From the IMG/VR virus record IMGVR_UViG_3300025869_000074, positions 1 to 27,558 of that record: a DNA stretch of 27,558 bases, one strand, 5' to 3'. The DNA is from a virus. The position numbers were made by a program, and so were the translations under genes. This document shows, in pieces, positions 1-6,828 of the stretch. The notes under the pieces were generated by a model. That model had not been told where the DNA came from. It searched no databases and saw only the letters and a program-made list of their open reading frames with translations. Each line of letters opens with the position of its first letter. Position 1 is the stretch's first letter.

Positions 1-18
1 ATTTGTAGGTGTTGCCAT
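1..18 (-). CDS. Start of an unidentified phage gene, cut by the window edge
   Basis: An ATG at 18-16 overlaps the TAA of the upstream HNH-like gene in a TAATG junction, the same arrangement used by the neighbouring genes. Only six codons, MATPTN, fall inside the window, so no function can be given. The start is believable because the junction type repeats through this cluster. The gene would continue beyond base 1 on the minus strand. Confidence 0.55.
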
Positions 19-263
19 TATGCTCTCCTTGCTGTTCGCGTTCTTTTAAAAGAACGATTTGATTTCTTCTTTTCCATTCTAATATTTTTAGGGTTATTGT
101 TCAAAGGGTTGTTGTCTTTGTGTGCAACGTCTTTACCGTCACCTTTTTTGGCTTTGCCTTTAGCTATCATTAAACGGCGTGCTTTATTACGAGCTGCTCT
201 ACGTTTTTTTTGTGCGGCTGTACCTTGGTATCTATCGTATTCTTGCCGATAGTTTCTGGCCAT
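18..263 (-). CDS. Small basic HNH-like protein
   Basis: This 81-residue, strongly basic protein has an Arg/Lys-rich N-terminal half (about residues 15-40) followed by GKDVAHKDNNPLNNNPKNIR at about 43-62. That segment resembles the HNH (beta-beta-alpha metal) nuclease core: a His after a strand, an Asn-rich loop, then an N-x-x-N-[IL]-R helix start. The residue before the key His is Ala where many HNH proteins have Asp or His, so catalytic activity is uncertain. Phage HNH proteins often lie near terminase genes and can assist packaging or act as homing nucleases; either role here is inference. It starts at a TAATG junction with the gene at 263-454 and ends at another with the next gene. Confidence 0.6.
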   Translation of the reverse strand: MARNYRQEYDRYQGTAAQKKRRAARNKARRLMIAKGKAKKGDGKDVAHKDNNPLNNNPKNIRMEKKKSNRSFKRTRTARRA

Positions 264-454
264 TACTTGCCAGTTTTATTCATAGCTTTTTTGTGTGCTT
301 GTCTCATGGTATCACCCATAAGCATGCGCCTTTTCATAAAAGCCATGTGCTTTGCGCTGTGGTGTTTGCTATGTCTTTTTAGGGATGCCTCTTGGCGTTT
401 AGAAATGCTTTTCTTTTTAACCTGTTGTGAGGGTCTTTTAACTTTTCTAGGCAT
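263..454 (-). CDS. Small Lys/Arg/His-rich hypothetical protein
   Basis: This 63-residue protein is extremely basic, with many Lys, Arg and His and few acidic residues, and no membrane segment. The central part (KHHSAKHMAFMKRRMLMGDT, about 31-50) looks helical and could be amphipathic. I do not recognise the family. The ATG shares a base with the TAA of the upstream gene, and its own TAA shares a base with the next ATG, so the gene is translationally coupled on both sides. The composition suggests nucleic-acid binding, which is inference only. Confidence 0.7.
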   Translation of the reverse strand: MPRKVKRPSQQVKKKSISKRQEASLKRHSKHHSAKHMAFMKRRMLMGDTMRQAHKKAMNKTGK

Positions 455-567
455 TATTTCTTGCTTTTTTTCTTCATTATTTTCTTTTTAAGAAAAGCCG
501 GCAAAGTTTTTTGTTTTGCAGTAAGTTTTTTTTGAGACCCCGATTTCTTTTTTTTCATCATTTTCAT
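454..567 (-). CDS. Tiny Lys-rich protein, 37 aa
   Basis: Reading the minus strand from ATG 567-565 to TAA 456-454 gives MKMMKKKKSGSQKKLTAKQK followed by TLPAFLKKKIMKKKSKK. Both ends form TAATG junctions with the flanking genes, so the ORF exactly fills the space between them; this is the main evidence that it is real. More than 40 percent of the residues are Lys. The central L-T-A-K-Q-K-x-L-P-x-F/A-L-K motif resembles small conserved proteins I associate with marine phages, but no function is known to me. Confidence 0.65.
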   Translation of the reverse strand: MKMMKKKKSGSQKKLTAKQKTLPAFLKKKIMKKKSKK

Positions 568-758
568 TATTTCCCTTTAGGTTTTTTAGGTTTATAAACA
601 ATGTTGTCTAATTTTTCTGATACTTCAGCTTCACTCATTAAAGTATAGCCATCAGTAGAAAGTTCTTGGTTAGGCACATTAGGTTTCATTTTAGTTTCCT
701 CAACCTTCATGTCTCCTACTTTACCGGGTTTTTTTGGTCCTGGTGTTCTAGACGCCAT
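567..758 (-). CDS. Small hypothetical protein with Pro/Lys-rich ends
   Basis: The product has 63 residues if translation starts at ATG 758, which is preceded by AGGAG with a 7-base spacer. The frame also extends to a TTG at 776, but that codon lies just before the AGGAG, so I prefer 758. The protein has basic Pro/Lys/Gly-rich ends (RTPGPKKPGK and YKPKKPKGK) around a more acidic middle (about 17-55) that includes SEAEVSEKLDNIV. The gene overlaps the end of the preceding gene by 11 bases and joins the next by TAATG. Its function is unknown. Confidence 0.65.
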   Translation of the reverse strand: MASRTPGPKKPGKVGDMKVEETKMKPNVPNQELSTDGYTLMSEAEVSEKLDNIVYKPKKPKGK

Positions 759-972
759 CTGTTTTCTCCTGTGCAATTAAAAAATCAAGTAACTTTATTT
801 TATCATTAATCTCAACTAATTTACCAACCAGCTGATCTAAGTACTCTGTAAAGTTAGTGTGCTCTGGTATTGAAGTAGCGTTTGAAGTAAGGACTTCTAG
901 GTCTAAACTGACCTGGGCCCGTTGTCCTTCAAGCGTTGCTTTATAAGCTGTGTAGATAGATCCTTTATCCAA
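748..972 (-). CDS. Small helical hypothetical protein
   Basis: This 74-residue protein is predicted by eye to be mostly helical, with a C-terminal stretch (about 45-70, LDQLVGKLVEINDKIKLLDF) that has coiled-coil-like heptads. It starts at TTG 972, preceded by AGGAG with a spacer of about nine bases inside the end of the upstream small gene, and it overlaps that gene by 8 bases. The composition is neutral, unlike its Lys-rich neighbours. I do not recognise the family; a small structural or scaffold-like role is possible but unsupported. Confidence 0.6.
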   Translation of the reverse strand: MDKGSIYTAYKATLEGQRAQVSLDLEVLTSNATSIPEHTNFTEYLDQLVGKLVEINDKIKLLDFLIAQEKTDGV

Positions 973-1093
973 AATATACTTCTCCTATTACATAACCACA
1001 AACAAAGAAGGCAGATGCCCACATAGGTTGAGCTTTACAAAAGGCCCATACCTGCGTCCAATACCCTACAAAGTCCTTCCATGATGATTTCAT
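965..1093 (-). CDS. Small single-pass membrane protein, 42 aa
   Basis: Minus-strand ATG 1093 to TAA 967-965 encodes a 42-residue protein beginning MKSSWKDFVGYWTQVWAFCK. The second half, about residues 23-41 (PMWASAFFVCGYVIGEVYF), is a plausible transmembrane segment, with an aromatic, basic N-terminal half facing the cytoplasm. A GAGG lies just upstream of the ATG. The gene sits 15 bases after the stop of the previous small gene and overlaps the next gene by 8 bases, so it fills an otherwise empty stretch in the same style as its neighbours. Function is unknown; a lysis accessory or a membrane-associated virion factor are both possible. Confidence 0.55.
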   Translation of the reverse strand: MKSSWKDFVGYWTQVWAFCKAQPMWASAFFVCGYVIGEVYFG

Positions 1094-1108
1094 AATCCTC
1101 ATCCACGG

Positions 1109-1198
1109 CTAGTAACCGTATGAAGGTTTCTTTTTACCTTTTTTAGCCGGCTTTTTCTTTTTAGCAGGCTTTTTTTTGTACATTCCTTTCATACCCAT
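1109..1198 (-). CDS. Tiny Lys-rich protein, 29 aa
   Basis: Minus-strand ATG 1198 to TAG 1111-1109 encodes a 29-residue protein: MGMKGMYKKK, then alternating PAKK/KKPAKKGKKK, ending PSYGY. I chose this ATG because GGAGGT lies nine bases upstream, the strongest Shine-Dalgarno in the area. The frame also extends to ATG 1222 (37 residues, beginning MKCGG), but there the GGAGG would be coding. The repeated AKKK/PAKK pattern resembles histone H1-type tails and the C-terminus of the protein at 27192-27509. A nucleic-acid-binding role is inferred from composition only. Confidence 0.55.
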   Translation of the reverse strand: MGMKGMYKKKPAKKKKPAKKGKKKPSYGY

Positions 1199-1238
1199 TT
1201 GATTTATACCTCCGCATTTCATAATAATTTATAGTACC

Positions 1239-1607
1239 TTAACTAGGCTCAGTTGGCCAGACTACATCATCAAAAGATGATTTACTTGAATTGGTTGCCG
1301 GTACATCTCTTAATGCTTGTCTGTATGTTGCCCATTCTGTTTTTTTGCTGTTTGATAAAGGCGTGTCTGCTATTTGTGTCCAGTCTGATTCTAGCAATAA
1401 GGCATCTCTTGCTAGTCTTACTTGATTCCAAAAATCCACAGTCTGTTCTACTGCAGAACCGTTAAGTATTTTATACTTCTCTACCTCGTAAACCCCTTCA
1501 ATTATTGATTGGTGGCTTTCTAAGTTTATTTGATCTATGCCTACATTAGTTGAACCACAAGATTCTATAACCCCGTCTGCTGTTTTGTAAATTGTATAAT
1601 CTGCCAT
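1239..1607 (-). CDS. Tail assembly chaperone-like protein
   Basis: The 122-residue product has an N-terminal beta-type region (MADYTIYKTADGVIES), then a helical region with DFWNQVRLARDALLLESDW (about 59-77) and WATYRQALRDVP (about 91-102). The pattern R-x-x-R-D-x-L-L-x-x-[ST]-D-W then W-x-x-Y-R-Q-A-L-R-D-[IVL]-P is characteristic of phage tail/fibre assembly chaperones of the XkdW/DUF4376-like type. The ATG lies one base after the stop of the J-like fibre gene, so this is most likely its dedicated chaperone. It has the same kind of position and motif as the 205-residue protein at 7724-8341. Confidence 0.7.
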   Translation of the reverse strand: MADYTIYKTADGVIESCGSTNVGIDQINLESHQSIIEGVYEVEKYKILNGSAVEQTVDFWNQVRLARDALLLESDWTQIADTPLSNSKKTEWATYRQALRDVPATNSSKSSFDDVVWPTEPS

Positions 1608-1608
1608 T

Positions 1609-3924
1609 TTATTGTGTGTTATCTATAAAGACATAAAGTGATTGGTATGTACTTCTTAGTTTTGTTATCCACCTTACTCGCCAATAAACAGTGCTTTGAG
1701 AAGTACTTAATCCGGTTATTGTGCCGTTAAACACAAAAGTATAAGTTCTAAATGTTCCTGCTGACATAGTAACGCCTTGTATACCACCTGCTGCTTGTTG
1801 GAAAGTAGAGTTATCTATGCTGTATTCCAACACCCCGTTGGTGCAGTCTCCATATACACCTGACCATATGGCTCTGTATTTTGCGCCATTACGAACATCC
1901 CCTATTGATAAAGGTAAATATGTTCCTGTAGATTGCGTTTGTGTTGTAAAGTCTGTGCTAGCTCTTTCAAACACACTTCCAAAAACTTCTAAAGGCACAA
2001 AAGCACCGCTGCTTAAATGACTTTTAATGTCTGTACTAACATTATCAAAATGTTTAACATTAAGAGTATCAGTACTTAATAAGTCGTTTGCGGTAATGGT
2101 ATCAGCATCAATTTCGTCAGCTGTAATACTATTAGCTGTAAGTTCTCTAACTCCAACAGTACCCGCAGTAATCTTATCCGCATGTATTGCATTAGCGTCA
2201 ATTAGATCTGCAACATTAAGAGTTCCCGTAGTAATCTTATCCGCAGATAAAGTACCAATTTTTGCAGTTGTTATAGAACCATTTTTTATAAAGGCATCTG
2301 CTATATAAACGCCAGCTGCTACGCTTTCGCCATTTAAAGTTGTAGCTGAAGTAACAACAAAAGGAGCAACAGAGTTGCTAGAAGCTGCACCCGACCCGGT
2401 CCATATAGCAAACTTGTCTGCTTGAAACTGTATAGCAGAACCAGTCCCACCGCTTGAAGCATTTGCTTCTAAGACCATGCCAGCTACCGCTCCATTAGCT
2501 TCAACTTTAAGGACATAAGCCGCAGCTGCGTTAGCATCTGTTGCATTAACATGCGAAATAATAGTATTAGAGGCGCTGTAAGCAGTACCATCATTGTCAT
2601 TTCCAGAGCCAACAGAAGCGGAAAGGTTAGTAATACTAGTAGCATTAGCACTGTCGGCACTTGCTCTAGTAGTTGCTTCCGTTACAATAGCAGCCTGACT
2701 TGTTACATCACGTACTTCAACCCAGTTAGACCCGTCCCATCTGTATTGTTTATTACTATCGTCTGTATCAAACCAAAGGTCACCCGTGTTGTTTGCAGTA
2801 GGCTGACCAGTTTGAGTAAACACCGTGATTTTACCATCGTTAGCGGTGTCCCTTACAACTACCCAATTACTAGAACCCGTCGCACTAGCACGATACAATT
2901 TATTATTGTCATTAGAATCTATCCACAGATCACCTACTGCTATAGCTGTAGGGGGATTATCTTGAACAAACGTTTTAGCTTTAGTACTTACTGTTGCTGT
3001 TAAAGAAGTAATTTCAGAAACTCTTGCAGTATTATTATCAGTTAAAGTAACTACATCACTTTGTGCAGCGGCCATAGCAGCACTTAAAGTACTACCTGTA
3101 AAACTAGTACTACCAAACAGATTAACTAATGTTGCATCACGTCCTGCTACCCAAGCATTGTTTGATGTGTTTCTTGTGTATATTTGACCATCGTCTGTAT
3201 CAAACCAAATATCATTTGGTTGTAAAGCATCACCGTTTGTTCTAGTGCTAGGTTCGCTAGAACTTTTTATAATTGTAGCGGCTGTTGCACCCGTCTGTAA
3301 CAGATTATATCCAGGTAAGTTAGAAAGATCTTCACTCAAAAGGCGCATAGTAGCCCCTATGTCTTGTATGGTTGTAGCACTAGCCATATTAGACCAAGGT
3401 CCTGGAACGCCTGCAGTACTTATATAACGAACCCAATAGTAATAAGTTCTATTATATTCTGTACTAGTGTCAGTGTAAGAAAACCCACCTACACCACCAG
3501 CTAGTGGTCCTGCAGCGATTGCACTGCTTAGATCTTGGGTTTGGGATCTCCAAATTTCTGTGCTCGCATGGTTGCCATATGGAGGATTAAAAGATCTAGA
3601 AGTGTGCCAAAACAAAGCAATATCTTTAAACAAGGTTTCTGCGCGCAGGTTTATTGGAGAAGGTGGCACCTCTACATCACCTGGTAGTTCGGATACAGGT
3701 CCGAAACCTGTTGCGCCAGTGTTGGGGTTATAAGGAGATTGAGCTAACGTAGTTGCAAGACCACTTTCTACAAGTTCGCGTAAAGTTACGGCCCTATCTA
3801 TGGGATCACCTCTTCGGCCAAGCCGCACCTCAAGTGCTTCTTTTATAGACTCTAAAGCAAGTTTAGTTTCGGGGTCTGTTTTTGCCGGAATATTCTTAAT
3901 GGCTGGAACTTTAGTTTCAGGCAT
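1609..3924 (-). CDS. Lambda J-like central fibre / host-specificity protein with FN3 domain
   Basis: This is a 771-residue modular fibre protein. Residues 1-60 form a charged helical anchor (EALEVRLGRRGDPIDRAVTL). Residues about 86-187 look like a fibronectin type III domain (PPSPINLRAETLFKDIALFW, then YYYWVRYISTAGVPGPWS). Three related modules of about 40 residues follow at 223-263, 322-360 and 370-407. Residues about 410-545 resemble the central-fibre domain of lambda gpJ (DUF1983-like), including SAIQFQADKFAIW and GVYIADAFIKNGSITTAKIG. From 548 to 620 comes a run of short ADKITTGTL/ADEIDADTI units typical of a trimeric stalk, and the last 140 residues or so are an unrecognised beta-rich head. 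It is probably a receptor-binding fibre. J-type fibres are best known from siphophage tail tips, so a podovirus context is unusual. Confidence 0.7.
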   Translation of the reverse strand: MPETKVPAIKNIPAKTDPETKLALESIKEALEVRLGRRGDPIDRAVTLRELVESGLATTLAQSPYNPNTGATGFGPVSELPGDVEVPPSPINLRAETLFKDIALFWHTSRSFNPPYGNHASTEIWRSQTQDLSSAIAAGPLAGGVGGFSYTDTSTEYNRTYYYWVRYISTAGVPGPWSNMASATTIQDIGATMRLLSEDLSNLPGYNLLQTGATAATIIKSSSEPSTRTNGDALQPNDIWFDTDDGQIYTRNTSNNAWVAGRDATLVNLFGSTSFTGSTLSAAMAAAQSDVVTLTDNNTARVSEITSLTATVSTKAKTFVQDNPPTAIAVGDLWIDSNDNNKLYRASATGSSNWVVVRDTANDGKITVFTQTGQPTANNTGDLWFDTDDSNKQYRWDGSNWVEVRDVTSQAAIVTEATTRASADSANATSITNLSASVGSGNDNDGTAYSASNTIISHVNATDANAAAAYVLKVEANGAVAGMVLEANASSGGTGSAIQFQADKFAIWTGSGAASSNSVAPFVVTSATTLNGESVAAGVYIADAFIKNGSITTAKIGTLSADKITTGTLNVADLIDANAIHADKITAGTVGVRELTANSITADEIDADTITANDLLSTDTLNVKHFDNVSTDIKSHLSSGAFVPLEVFGSVFERASTDFTTQTQSTGTYLPLSIGDVRNGAKYRAIWSGVYGDCTNGVLEYSIDNSTFQQAAGGIQGVTMSAGTFRTYTFVFNGTITGLSTSQSTVYWRVRWITKLRSTYQSLYVFIDNTQ
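2071..2283 (-). repeat. ADKIT-type short stalk repeats in the J-like fibre
   Basis: Codons about 548-618 of the J-like protein encode short units built on the patterns S/T-I-T-x-[AD]-[KE]-I and G-T-L/V, for example GSITTAKIGTLSADKITTG, ITAGTVGVRELTANSITADE and IDADTITANDLL. The matching DNA is degenerate, with repeated taatcttatccgc-like segments on the plus strand near 2170 and 2231. Such runs form the intertwined stalk of J-type fibres. Confidence 0.6.
2704..3258 (-). repeat. Three diverged DxWFDTDD...W.xxRD modules in the J-like fibre
   Basis: Codons about 223-263 (3258-3136), 322-360 (2961-2845) and 370-407 (2817-2704) encode three related modules. Each follows P-x(5-8)-GD/ND-[LI]-W-[FI]-D-[TS]-[DN]-D-x-x-x-x-Y, then N-x-W-V-x-x-R-D. 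Key segments are NDIWFDTDDGQIYT, GDLWIDSNDNNKLY and GDLWFDTDDSNKQY. The acidic turns suggest possible Ca2+-binding loops, but this is inference. Confidence 0.7.
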
Positions 3925-5936
3925 TAGATTCCTCTTAGTTCATCTATTGATTCAGCAATACAAATTTCGTTAACTACTTTCGCAGAAGATACTTCTATTG
4001 CAAAATCTTTAAATACTCTCGGTGGTAGCCTAAGAACGGGTTCGGGTATATTAGTAGAACTTATACTTACAGAACTGCCAGCAGCATTAATATAACTGCC
4101 TGAAACTGAGTGTTGTGTACCAGAAATAGCAACAGTTCCTGTATAAAACAGTGTGCCATCTCCATATACTTTTACTGTAACAGGAAATGCTTCAGCATCT
4201 ACTTTAACAAAACCCATGCTGGTTGGTTTGGGTGGAACAAAATCTTTAGATTTCCAAGTATATGTTTGATCTGTTGTACCACCTTGAAACTTTTTAATTT
4301 GGTTTGCAATAATTAAGTATGCATTACCATCATCAGGATCAGTAAACGTGCCTCTAATAAGCGCACTTGCAGTCAACTCAGTTAGTGCGTTTTTACCCCC
4401 TCTAGGGTCAAATATAAAACCACCAAACCCAGAACCTGTATTATAAAAACCTAAATATCTACCTTTCCACAAAGTAGCATTAATAGTGCTTGGGTAGTAA
4501 GTAGATTGCCATTGGTCTGGAGTTATTAACCCTTCAGTAATAATTTGTACGTCTGTACCCGCAGCTGCAACTAACCCTTCTGCCCCTGCATAAATAACAT
4601 ATTGACCCATATCTACCATAGATGTTTTACTTAAACAGGCTTGAGTAGATTCAATTTTAATTGCACTCATAGAAGCAGGATCAGAACCTGCAACTAGATA
4701 TGGAGAACCTTCAGTGGTTACAATTAAACCATTACCAACAGCTTTCATGCCTACAATGTTATCTTCTATTGCCATACGATAAGCAGTGGGCCAAGCGTGC
4801 GGTAAGAAAGGCTCAGAAAAACATACCCGCTTACCAGTAAACCCTGCCATTATGCCGTTTGGCATTGCAGTTAAACCTTTCATTGGCCCATCGGGATAGG
4901 TAGAACTATCATCATCTGGTGGTGCTACCCAGTAATAAGAAGGAATAACTTCAGCTAACTCATCATTATTAGAAGTATCCGTATAAGTAGTAGTTGACAT
5001 AGCAATTTCTGCTACAAATTGAAAAGCCGTTGTATTAGAACCCGTGTTAGATCTATATATACGTTTAACAGCGCCTGAACCTAAATTAGAATTTGATTTG
5101 CTTGTACTAGTTTGTAAATTACTTAATGCCACACTAGCATTGTCATCTGTTGTAACTACACTAGAAGCGGGAGAAGGTGGCCCTTCTTCACCGTACGCAC
5201 TTACAAAAGTGTAGACATAAGAAGTAGAAAAATCGGGTAGTTGGTCTGAAACCGCACCAAAAGTAGCGCCGTTAGAAATGGTGCCAGACGTACTTGCACC
5301 TGTAGCTGCGATAGCAGGTTCTACCGTTAAAGTTGTTGCACTTGGTACTGTAGCTATTTTGTGTGTTTGGTTTATATCGTCTGCGGGTATAGCATTTTGG
5401 GCACCAAAGCCTGCAAGCGTTACATATTGACCTACCGCCGCACCGTGGTCACTGGCCGTGGTCACTGTTAGTACTGATGAACCGCTGGACGTGGTTACCG
5501 TAGCGTTAATAGATGTTCCCGATGAAACGGCGACGGTCGGGGCCGCTGTTGGTGCCGCAACTCCTAACCTAAAAAATGCGTTAGGGTATACAGTTCCCCC
5601 TATGATTTGGCTGCTTCTGCCCATGCGTGGAAAATCTTGACCAGTCCAATAAACAGTGTTGTTTATATCACCTGCTATAGGCCCAGGTACAACATCTACG
5701 TCGTCATCAAACTGTAGCCATTGTGTATCTGTGTATTTGTATATGCTTTGTCTATTAGAATTAGACAAAGTAGTAACGTCTGCTTTTGGGTTTGTAACTG
5801 TATCATCAGTTATAGGAGTTAAACGTTGACTTTCTAAGTTAACGTTTGAAGCTGTTTGCGCTAGAGTATCTTCTAGTAATCTAGGTGAGACCTGCGGAGC
5901 AATTCCACCAAACTGGATGAGTTTAAAATACGCCAT
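3924..5936 (-). CDS. Tail nozzle / hub-like structural protein (gp12-type)
   Basis: This 670-residue, beta-rich protein starts with QFGGIAPQVSPRLLEDTLAQ followed by an N-V-N-L-E-S-x-x-L-T-P pattern. It resembles the N-terminus of T7-type nozzle proteins, in which a GG(I/V)-x-x-x-[PD] motif and A-x-N-x-x-x-x-x-x-L-x-P occur. A Thr/Ser-rich insert (about 130-225) and an FN3-like segment (YTFVSAYGEEGPPSPAS, about 240-310) precede a region with repeated short strands typical of beta-propeller hub proteins (GLTAMPNGIMAGFTGKRVCF). Assignment to the nozzle is by N-terminal motif and overall character only. In T7 this gene directly follows the adaptor gene; here it comes after the lysis cassette. It overlaps the J-like gene by one base (TAATG). 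Confidence 0.55.
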   Translation of the reverse strand: MAYFKLIQFGGIAPQVSPRLLEDTLAQTASNVNLESQRLTPITDDTVTNPKADVTTLSNSNRQSIYKYTDTQWLQFDDDVDVVPGPIAGDINNTVYWTGQDFPRMGRSSQIIGGTVYPNAFFRLGVAAPTAAPTVAVSSGTSINATVTTSSGSSVLTVTTASDHGAAVGQYVTLAGFGAQNAIPADDINQTHKIATVPSATTLTVEPAIAATGASTSGTISNGATFGAVSDQLPDFSTSYVYTFVSAYGEEGPPSPASSVVTTDDNASVALSNLQTSTSKSNSNLGSGAVKRIYRSNTGSNTTAFQFVAEIAMSTTTYTDTSNNDELAEVIPSYYWVAPPDDDSSTYPDGPMKGLTAMPNGIMAGFTGKRVCFSEPFLPHAWPTAYRMAIEDNIVGMKAVGNGLIVTTEGSPYLVAGSDPASMSAIKIESTQACLSKTSMVDMGQYVIYAGAEGLVAAAGTDVQIITEGLITPDQWQSTYYPSTINATLWKGRYLGFYNTGSGFGGFIFDPRGGKNALTELTASALIRGTFTDPDDGNAYLIIANQIKKFQGGTTDQTYTWKSKDFVPPKPTSMGFVKVDAEAFPVTVKVYGDGTLFYTGTVAISGTQHSVSGSYINAAGSSVSISSTNIPEPVLRLPPRVFKDFAIEVSSAKVVNEICIAESIDELRGI

Positions 5937-5937
5937 A

Positions 5938-6225
5938 TCATCTGAAAGTATACATTATTGCAGCTATAACTGCTGAAAAGACAACCCAAAACACGCGTTC
6001 GCCGTTGCTTACATCTTTTTTATTTAGTTTAGCAGTTTGTTCAACAGTTTCTACCCTGTCTTCAAGTCTGTCTAAACGCATAATAAACCTATCGTTTTGT
6101 TTCAATACAGTGGTTACCCTTTCCTCTATACGAGCAATAGTTATGACAGCATCTGCAAGCCTGTCTATTTTACTTTCTAATTTATCTAATCTATTTGATA
6201 CGTCGTCGATCACTTGTAACTCCAT
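5938..6225 (-). CDS. XhlA-like coiled-coil membrane protein
   Basis: The 95-residue protein has a long heptad-patterned N-terminal part (about 8-70, for example NRLDKLESKIDRLADAVI and RLDRLEDRVETVEQTAKL) and a single C-terminal transmembrane segment (VFWVVFSAVIAAIMYTF, about 78-94). This layout is that of hemolysin XhlA-type proteins, which are commonly encoded with phage endolysins and holins and help disturb the membrane. An inner-membrane spanin-like role is a weaker alternative, since the membrane segment is at the C-terminus rather than the N-terminus. The gene overlaps the endolysin end by 16 bases, which supports membership in the lysis cassette. Confidence 0.6.
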   Translation of the reverse strand: MELQVIDDVSNRLDKLESKIDRLADAVITIARIEERVTTVLKQNDRFIMRLDRLEDRVETVEQTAKLNKKDVSNGERVFWVVFSAVIAAIMYTFR

Positions 6226-6587
6226 ATATGTGGTCGAGGTCTGCTTGGTTGCGCATCGAGCGTGTCAAGATGTATGAACCGGCTATCACCATGCTGTTTT
6301 ACTCCTAACCCTGTAATACCATGTTTAAGGGCTACTTCAATTAATTTTAAAGCGTCCTTGCCGCGTATTAGTATGTCGATTGCTTTACCAGAAGCATGGG
6401 CTCCTGGTGTTTTTTTCTTAGCTTCTATTGGATGAGTTTTATCTCTGTAAGCGCTGGTTACTATAAAAGGCACTCCTACCTCTTCTCGTATTATATCTAG
6501 TTTATGCATGAAGTCATCATCCATTTTGCATAAACCGGTATGTTTACACTTTACTTCATTCTCAGAAAAGTATTTCCAGTTAGCCAC
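6210..6587 (-). CDS. M15-family peptidase, endolysin
   Basis: This is a zinc peptidase of the M15 (D-Ala-D-Ala carboxypeptidase-like) family, expected to cut peptide cross-links in the cell wall. From the GTG at 6587 the product has 125 residues and begins with the family-typical NWKYFSENEVKCKHTG. Metal-site motifs are HASGKAIDI (His64, Asp71: H-x6-D) and RFIHLD (His106, Asp108), and TSAYRD at about 44-49 also fits. I prefer GTG 6587 over the more distant TTG 6629 because AGAGGA lies directly upstream and the N-terminus then matches the family; the TTG start would add 14 basic residues overlapping the upstream gene. It lies between a small gene and an XhlA-like gene in a lysis cassette. Confidence 0.85.
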   Translation of the reverse strand: MANWKYFSENEVKCKHTGLCKMDDDFMHKLDIIREEVGVPFIVTSAYRDKTHPIEAKKKTPGAHASGKAIDILIRGKDALKLIEVALKHGITGLGVKQHGDSRFIHLDTLDAQPSRPRPHIWSYK

Positions 6588-6825
6588 CCTCTTCCTCTTT
6601 TGGGTTAGGTTCAATTTTATCTTCTTCAATAAAAACTTTAAGCTCTTCAGATATATGTAATTGTGCGCTTTGTTTGATTTTTAAATTAACCGCAAGTTCT
6701 GCTATGGCGCTTTGTAACTTAATTAAAAGGTTAAGGTGTTCTAAAACCCTAGGGGTAAGGTTTTTTATTAAATATTGTTCGCCGCCGAAATTGATTGAAT
6801 CAATCTCTTGTTTTTTATCTGACAT
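6580..6825 (-). CDS. Small DUF6447-like protein
   Basis: The 81-residue protein opens with INFGGEQYLIKNLTPRVLEH, then a helical stretch with LQSAIAELAVNLKIKQSAQ, and ends in an acidic tail. A short beta-hairpin with G-x-x-Y followed by two helices, the second starting L-Q-x-x-x-x-x-[IL], is what I recall of the DUF6447 family of small phage proteins, whose function is unknown. The ATG is preceded by AAGGAG that overlaps the holin stop region. Lying between holin and endolysin it may be a lysis accessory, but nothing in the sequence proves this. Confidence 0.65.
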   Translation of the reverse strand: MSDKKQEIDSINFGGEQYLIKNLTPRVLEHLNLLIKLQSAIAELAVNLKIKQSAQLHISEELKVFIEEDKIEPNPKEEEGG

Positions 6826-6828
6826 AGT

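Noticed and set aside
1109-1222. Longer start (ATG 1222) for the tiny Lys-rich gene
   Set aside because: The strong GGAGGT lies inside that extension and nine bases before ATG 1198, so the shorter form is more likely.
2551-3003. Plus-strand open frame of 150 codons
   Set aside because: It is antisense to the J-like fibre gene, across the repeated modules that explain its length.
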